Assembly: GCA_036971715.1 (NCBI GenBank) | Contig: JAVHJL010000007.1 | Location: 2,604,001 to 2,668,000, forward strand | Reading direction: 5' to 3' | Source of the DNA: Arthrobotrys musiformis | Taxonomy: Eukaryota; Ascomycota; Orbiliomycetes; Orbiliales; Orbiliaceae | Length of the DNA stretch: 64,000 nt | Shown here: in pieces, positions 59,492 through 64,000 of the stretch | Layout: each line of letters begins with the position of its first letter | Position numbering within the stretch: position 1 is the stretch's first letter | The notes under the pieces: generated by a model | What the model was told of the DNA's origin: nothing | Seen by the model: only the letters and a program-made list of their open reading frames with translations | The model's database searches: none | Translations under genes and position numbers: made by a program

Positions 59492-60594
59492 CTTGTAGCT
59501 TGAGTCCCGGTTGGCGCACCACTTTGATTGAGCATGAGAAAGAACTGAAATATTCAGTCTCGATGTGTGATTAAGTGAGTATATAGGTGATCGACGGGCA
59601 TTCTGACGTCGAAAGTGGGATACGTATCCTATATACTGGTGCCGTCTCGTCTCCAGACACCGCAACTGTGGCTTGTCGACGTCGACCTTGAGCCCTAAAG
59701 ATTGGCAGTTACACGAACCTAAAATGGGTGTATTCTGACGTCGCGAGATTGTATCAACGTCAGCCCCGACGTAACCAGGTTTTTTGTTGTCTGCGTGGGA
59801 TCTCGTACAAGACCACGAACCTGCGCAGTTACCCTTAACGGATTGAATATTGATCATCAATCCCCGGTCCTGCCCTCCCCCTAACTTACCATTTAACTTA
59901 TCTTGACCAGTGATTACCATCTTGTTTAGCAGGATGCACATGGGTATAAGTCATCCATCACATCGTAACTTGACTTGATAGCAATCATTATCCTCCTTTT
60001 CCTAGAACTTCTTCGTTTTCCTCACGCAGCGGGTCAATTCGTATTGCAACACTTTGATTTAGAAGAAATCCGCGTTGTGCTGCGATCTGCCAACAGATCT
60101 GCACATCGCTCTTTCGGGACGGCGATTGACGATTCCGACGAATAGGATGTCGACGCTAGACGGATCCGGCGGAATGATAGGCAGGGTTTGTTGCATTTTT
60201 TGCGTTGTCCGATTCTCGGAGCAAGGCCCCCCAGGCAAGCCGTGGAATTGAATGCAATGAGGTGCTGATAGATCATTATTGCCGCGATATCTGAATACTA
60301 TTCAGGTCGTTTTAAACATTAGGGGAGTATAGTTGGTGCATTTGATTATGGTACAAGCTTGTTGTCAACTGGCAATTGTAGAATAGAGCCGAGGCTTGCG
60401 TCTAGCGTAGATCCAAAGTGTGAACCGCGGCCAGCGTAGATCTAGATACAGAACGAGACAAACGAGCAGTATGTACAAGAGATATTAAAATACAGTAAAA
60501 AATCGCAGTCGACGCAATGTACCATGGCAAAAAAAACCTCTTCTAGCTATTTTCGAGGGTGCGAACACCATAAACTATGAATGCGTTCAGAGAC
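59492..60594. other. Promoter region of the secreted-protein gene
   Basis: 1.1 kb lies upstream of the secreted-protein start and downstream of the next gene's stop. A fortuitous open frame continues upstream to 59941 on minus without protein-like features. Two AGCGTAGATC repeats occur near 60403-60440. No gene is seen. Confidence 0.5.
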
Positions 60595-62517
60595 TTAATA
60601 TCCACTCGCGATTCGAATCATGGGAATATTCTCCTGTTTCCCTATCTTTTCCAAAGTCGCCTGTGTTTTGGCTTCACTCCTCGCAATGGCTTCGTCCCAT
60701 TCCCTGTCCAATTCTCCAAATCGTCGAGCTTGGAGAAAGTACCGGGTCGTTCGTTTGGGGACCCTCCAGCCAAAATACCCGTAGTTGTGACAGATTCTCC
60801 AACCGTAGTAGAGGTGTTCTGGTAGTTTTGAGGCCACACGCCTCGCTCTATCCCCCCAAGGGGGCATAATCGCCGTCTCGTCGCGAGGGGCTATAGCGAT
60901 GTGCGCTTCTAAGTCGTGGAAACTTCCTTGTGTGATATCAATGTCAGCGCTGTTCATTTTCCAAATTCGAAGATCATCTGTTGTGATATCAGGGACTCTG
61001 GGTAGATAAATATCGTTTTCCAAGTTGCCAAATTCATCATTGACTTGCATGCGTCGCGGGAGAAGCGAGAAATTTCGAGAATGGCCGACGGTGGTGAGCA
61101 TGAAGACATTATTGGCGCTCTCTTTCTTCAGGTTCCTTCGCATTTGCCAGTCGTAGAGCTTTCGGGGGGTGTTTCCCGGGGCTAGATATTTCTGTGTAAC
61201 CTTGGACGACAGGGATTGCGTTTGGATGGCTTTATTGCGCCGGTGGAGTGCCAAGAAGGCTTCATGTTGTCTTTGTCTGGCTTCTGCGCTTCGTCGCTTC
61301 TCTGCTTCTACCTTCTTTCGGGCTTCTTGTACTCGTCGTTCTGTTTCTTCTTTTCTTCTTTGGTCTGCTGCCATTCTTTCGGCCTTTCGTTGTTGGACTA
61401 TTGCCATAGCATCGGCTAACTTGCGTGCTCTCGCGGCGGCAATTCCTTCTGATTGGGCTTGTGCACGCTTTTGAACCGTTTGGGGTCTGATAGAGATACG
61501 ACGGTTCGGACCTTGGAAGATCGGTGTACCACGTAGCTGAGGTACGGTGGCCGGCTGCGCGCTCCGTAGATTGATTTGTGGGGTGGTGGCTCGGGTTATC
61601 GATAGCCTGGATCGAAATAGGCCTCGGGATATCCGTCGGTTGGGTACCCGTCTAAGTAGGGAGACGCGGCGTTGTCCGGTTGATTTACCCTGAGCCTTGA
61701 TAGCTGCTTCGACTGCTTTTGCTTTCTCTGCTCGTCGTCTGGCGAGAGACCTTCGTTTTCGTTCATGTTCCTTTGCAGCAAGCTCTAATTCCAGTTGTCT
61801 CGCTTCATCTTCTTGTCTTTGCCTTTCCTTCTCCTCTAAGGCTCTTTGCTTCTCGCGTTGGCTTTCTTCCCATATCTTTCGGAGGTGTGCACTTTGTTGA
61901 CGTGCTTTCTCAGCTTGCATCTGCGGATATTTCGCCTTCGGTCGACTGTGACTCCGTTGTTCGTATTCTCCGAACCCATCATCCGGGTTTTCATTCTCCT
62001 GGTCACTCCCCGAGGATTCCCAATCTTCATCTAAGCCATCATGCATAGGCACCTCCTTGAAAACCTCAGAAACCAATTTCGTCTCATATTTCACAGCACG
62101 TCGAGGCGAGCGGTGTTCCCCACTCGGACTATCCTCAGGCGACACGATCCTCAACTTCGCCAACGGCGACAAAATCTTAAACCGACTCAGGGAATCCCTT
62201 CTTTGCCGTCTCGGAGTCGTCGTTTGAGCCGCAGCCTCCATTTCAGCCTGTCGAATCGCAGCTCCGATGCGAACGCTGTAGTCACGGCATAGAACGCCCA
62301 TATTGTGGAGTATTGCCGTTGGAATCTTTCCTTCCGATGGCATTGATTTGAAGTAGTTGGGTGGTTGGATGACTCTTGGTGGAAGGTATGGTGGTAGGAG
62401 GAGTTCCGGGAAGTCCATCCCCTTGGGAGGGGCGCGGAGAGAGCAGGTGAAGTGGTCGCATAGTTCGCAGCGGAGACCACGTGGGTTTCCGTGTTTGCAA
62501 TGGGATTTGTTCATCAT
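60595..62517 (-). CDS. Unrecognised coiled-coil protein with N-terminal Cys/His cluster
   Basis: 640 residues from the ATG at 62517; an open frame extends to 62772 but that part is low-complexity and looks like leader. The N-terminus MMNKSHCKHGNPRGLRCELC continues into DHFTC and has the spacing of a small zinc-binding site. Next are a Pro-rich LLLPPYLPP stretch, an acidic linker (DGLDEDWESSGSDQENENPDD) and a long Glu/Arg/Lys/Ala helix typical of a coiled coil from about 240 to 310, resumed near 415-490. The C-terminal 130 residues look globular, with Trp/Tyr-rich blocks such as LPEHLYYGWRICHNYGYFGWR. I know no family. No signal peptide or membrane segment is seen. Length, lack of stops and domain-like ends support a real gene, possibly lineage-restricted. 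An intron cannot be excluded. Confidence 0.7.
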   Translation of the reverse strand: MMNKSHCKHGNPRGLRCELCDHFTCSLRAPPKGMDFPELLLPPYLPPRVIQPPNYFKSMPSEGKIPTAILHNMGVLCRDYSVRIGAAIRQAEMEAAAQTTTPRRQRRDSLSRFKILSPLAKLRIVSPEDSPSGEHRSPRRAVKYETKLVSEVFKEVPMHDGLDEDWESSGSDQENENPDDGFGEYEQRSHSRPKAKYPQMQAEKARQQSAHLRKIWEESQREKQRALEEKERQRQEDEARQLELELAAKEHERKRRSLARRRAEKAKAVEAAIKAQGKSTGQRRVSLLRRVPNRRISRGLFRSRLSITRATTPQINLRSAQPATVPQLRGTPIFQGPNRRISIRPQTVQKRAQAQSEGIAAARARKLADAMAIVQQRKAERMAADQRRKEETERRVQEARKKVEAEKRRSAEARQRQHEAFLALHRRNKAIQTQSLSSKVTQKYLAPGNTPRKLYDWQMRRNLKKESANNVFMLTTVGHSRNFSLLPRRMQVNDEFGNLENDIYLPRVPDITTDDLRIWKMNSADIDITQGSFHDLEAHIAIAPRDETAIMPPWGDRARRVASKLPEHLYYGWRICHNYGYFGWRVPKRTTRYFLQARRFGELDREWDEAIARSEAKTQATLEKIGKQENIPMIRIASGY

Positions 62518-63152
62518 GGTTGGGGTTTGAAGGTAGAGGTATGATTTGAATAAGGTTAGATGATAGAAGATGGATCGATGTGGTAGATGATAGAGAAGGA
62601 TAGAGATGGTGATGGCATGAGGTGGAAGGTAGGTGGTTGGATGAGGTTTCTTCTGGATATAGAGGAATTGAGAGGGATAAAGTATCCAAGAGCTGTTGAC
62701 GGAATGGAAACCGTGGATGTGTATATTCCCCTCGCCCAATCTTTTAAGGCTTCCTAGTGCTTGGTAGCACAAGACGCAATGTTGAACACAAGGTCGAGAT
62801 TAATTACATTCACAAAGGGAGTTTCCGCAGTGACACATTGGAATACCACAAACAAAGAAGAAGAATATAACGGGAGAAAAGATATTCAATTGCAGCTTTG
62901 AATATACATGAAAAGGAAGGATCCGGGGCTCTGAAAGGTATGTCTTGAGTATCAAGCCCGCAATGACATAGTCTTAAATTTGCAGGCCCCGGCATCCGAC
63001 AATACAGGCTGTAACAAACAAATCGAAGAACAAGGAGGAGGCGAACCTGAAACAATTTCAAGTTCGCCATCCGAAACCGTAGGATAGTAACAAATTCTTG
63101 AAGCCCTATCATGAAGGGCCAAGAAAGGTTTGAATGGACTCAAGAAAAACCA
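62518..63152. other. Spacer between two unrecognised genes
   Basis: 635 bases hold the promoter of the coiled-coil protein gene and the 3' flank of the next gene. The stretch adjoining 62518 has CA/CT-rich leader character on the minus strand. No gene is seen. Confidence 0.5.
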
Positions 63153-63884
63153 TCAATCGAGAGTTCCGTAATAGTAATGAGGGACTCCCTTGAGAGCCCC
63201 GCTCTCGGAGATCCCATGGTAGAAGCGGTAGAGGCTGCTCTCCACCTCCAAATCCCATTGCCTCTCCATGACCCCGAAAAGGAACGCTTGCTCCAGAAGA
63301 TCGGACGGAGCAGCGGCCTTCAAGGGCGCCTCGGTATAGCCAATGGTGTAGTATTTTAGATAGGCCCTCTTGATAGATTCCGAGGCAAGCCCGTCGAACA
63401 TACGCTCCAAGCCCTGGCGCCAGGGCTTGGGCGTGCCCCACTTCGGATTACAAACCATATGCTTGTAATCCTCGGCGAGGACGTTGGTCGAGGGCTTGAC
63501 CGGACTCTTGACGTCCGGATTCTCGAAAGCCGGGTTGAGTGGAGGGATGTCCAGGTCTGGGACTGGGTCCGGGGTCCCAGCCCTGAACATTCCCGTCCAT
63601 CTCGTATATTGCTTCTTATTGGGAGACCGGTCCGGTGTGATGTAGCCTACCGCCGAGGCATCACGGGCTACTAAAGCCCTACCATAGCGGCGGCTTCGAC
63701 GGGGAAGTGCTGGTTTGGGGTTTGGGGTGAGCGGTTTGCTCGCCTGCGCCTTTTGCTTGCCTTCGCGGCGAGGCTTCCCTGTGTTGCGGGTCTTTCGTCG
63801 GGAATTCATGTTTTGTTCGGTGTCGCCGCCCTGTCTGAGCTGACGAGGAGCGTGCATCTCCCTGGAAGATGGTGGTAGCTCCAT
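63153..63884 (-). CDS. Unrecognised basic protein
   Basis: 243 residues in one frame. The first roughly 75 residues are Arg/Lys/Pro-rich and probably disordered, with nuclear-localisation-like clusters (RRKTRNTGKPRREGKQK and RRSRRYGR). The rest looks ordered: RWTGMFRAGTPDPVPDLDIPP, then ERMFDGLASESIKRAYLKYY, AFLFGVMERQWDLEVESSLY and the Tyr-rich ending GVPHYYYGTLD. No signal peptide, membrane segment or catalytic motif is visible, and I do not recognise the family. A 24-base perfect palindrome lies within the coding sequence at 63407-63430. The start is the first ATG in the frame. The Met at residue 26, after the more acidic first part, is an alternative. Confidence 0.6.
   Translation of the reverse strand: MELPPSSREMHAPRQLRQGGDTEQNMNSRRKTRNTGKPRREGKQKAQASKPLTPNPKPALPRRSRRYGRALVARDASAVGYITPDRSPNKKQYTRWTGMFRAGTPDPVPDLDIPPLNPAFENPDVKSPVKPSTNVLAEDYKHMVCNPKWGTPKPWRQGLERMFDGLASESIKRAYLKYYTIGYTEAPLKAAAPSDLLEQAFLFGVMERQWDLEVESSLYRFYHGISESGALKGVPHYYYGTLD
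63407..63430. repeat. 24-bp perfect palindrome
   Basis: The arms CCAAGCCCTGGC and GCCAGGGCTTGG meet without a spacer. The palindrome lies inside the coding region of the basic protein and encodes PKPWRQGL on minus. Confidence 0.97.
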
Positions 63885-64000
63885 GGTGTATTGGTGGGTG
63901 GAGGTGGGATTAAGTTGATTGCTTTAAGCTGCTTCAGATGTCCTTAAGTACTCCAATGTTAACTTATGCGTTAGCGTTCCGAGCCTAGCGATTCGGATGA

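Noticed and set aside
59492..59941. N-terminal extension of the secreted-protein frame by 150 codons
   Set aside because: It would bury the signal peptide; the residues lack protein-like character and are probably leader.

Overview
The window is nuclear DNA of a filamentous ascomycete (Pezizomycotina). The grounds are short spliceosomal introns (mostly 53-110 nt), fungus-specific families (a Par32/DUF3602 protein, a WetA-like conidiation regulator, a DUF4246 protein, a PNUTS/Ppn1-type protein) and S/T-rich secreted proteins with kexin-type sites. The class cannot be fixed from the sequence; an early-diverging group such as Orbiliomycetes is a guess.

Layout. From 1 to 7 kb there is one small Par32-like gene (minus) and a tRNA-Lys(UUU) gene with a 9-nt intron. 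From 7 to 21 kb there is a compact housekeeping block: DUF4246 protein (+), a membrane-tailed fatty-aldehyde dehydrogenase (-), exosome subunit RRP4 (-) divergent from dihydroorotase URA4 (+), translation factor eIF2-beta (+) and an AIM24-domain protein (+). From 21 to 42 kb one gene, a WetA-like regulator (+), stands alone between two gene-free stretches of about 9.5 kb each. From 42 to 47.5 kb, all on minus, are a mitochondrial membrane protein of unknown function, the SM protein SLY1 and an orphan repeat-tailed protein. From 51.4 to 56 kb is a large PNUTS-like PP1-regulatory protein (+). From 57.4 to 64 kb, all on minus, are a secreted S/T-rich protein and two unrecognised proteins.

There is no metabolic cluster. 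The recognised genes are mostly single-copy core functions: RNA decay, pyrimidine synthesis, translation initiation, ER-Golgi fusion and 3'-end/PP1 control. I found no rRNA, CRISPR array, intact transposon or viral gene. Exon coordinates were worked out by hand from splice signals, reading phase and family similarity; every multi-exon model stays in frame. The less usual items are the isolation of the WetA-like gene, a DUF4246 protein with a degenerate core motif and a poly-Glu tract, a stop-free 66-nt intron in RRP4, tandem acceptors in eIF2-beta, a repeat-rich interval at 46.7-48.2 kb, and several lineage-restricted proteins.
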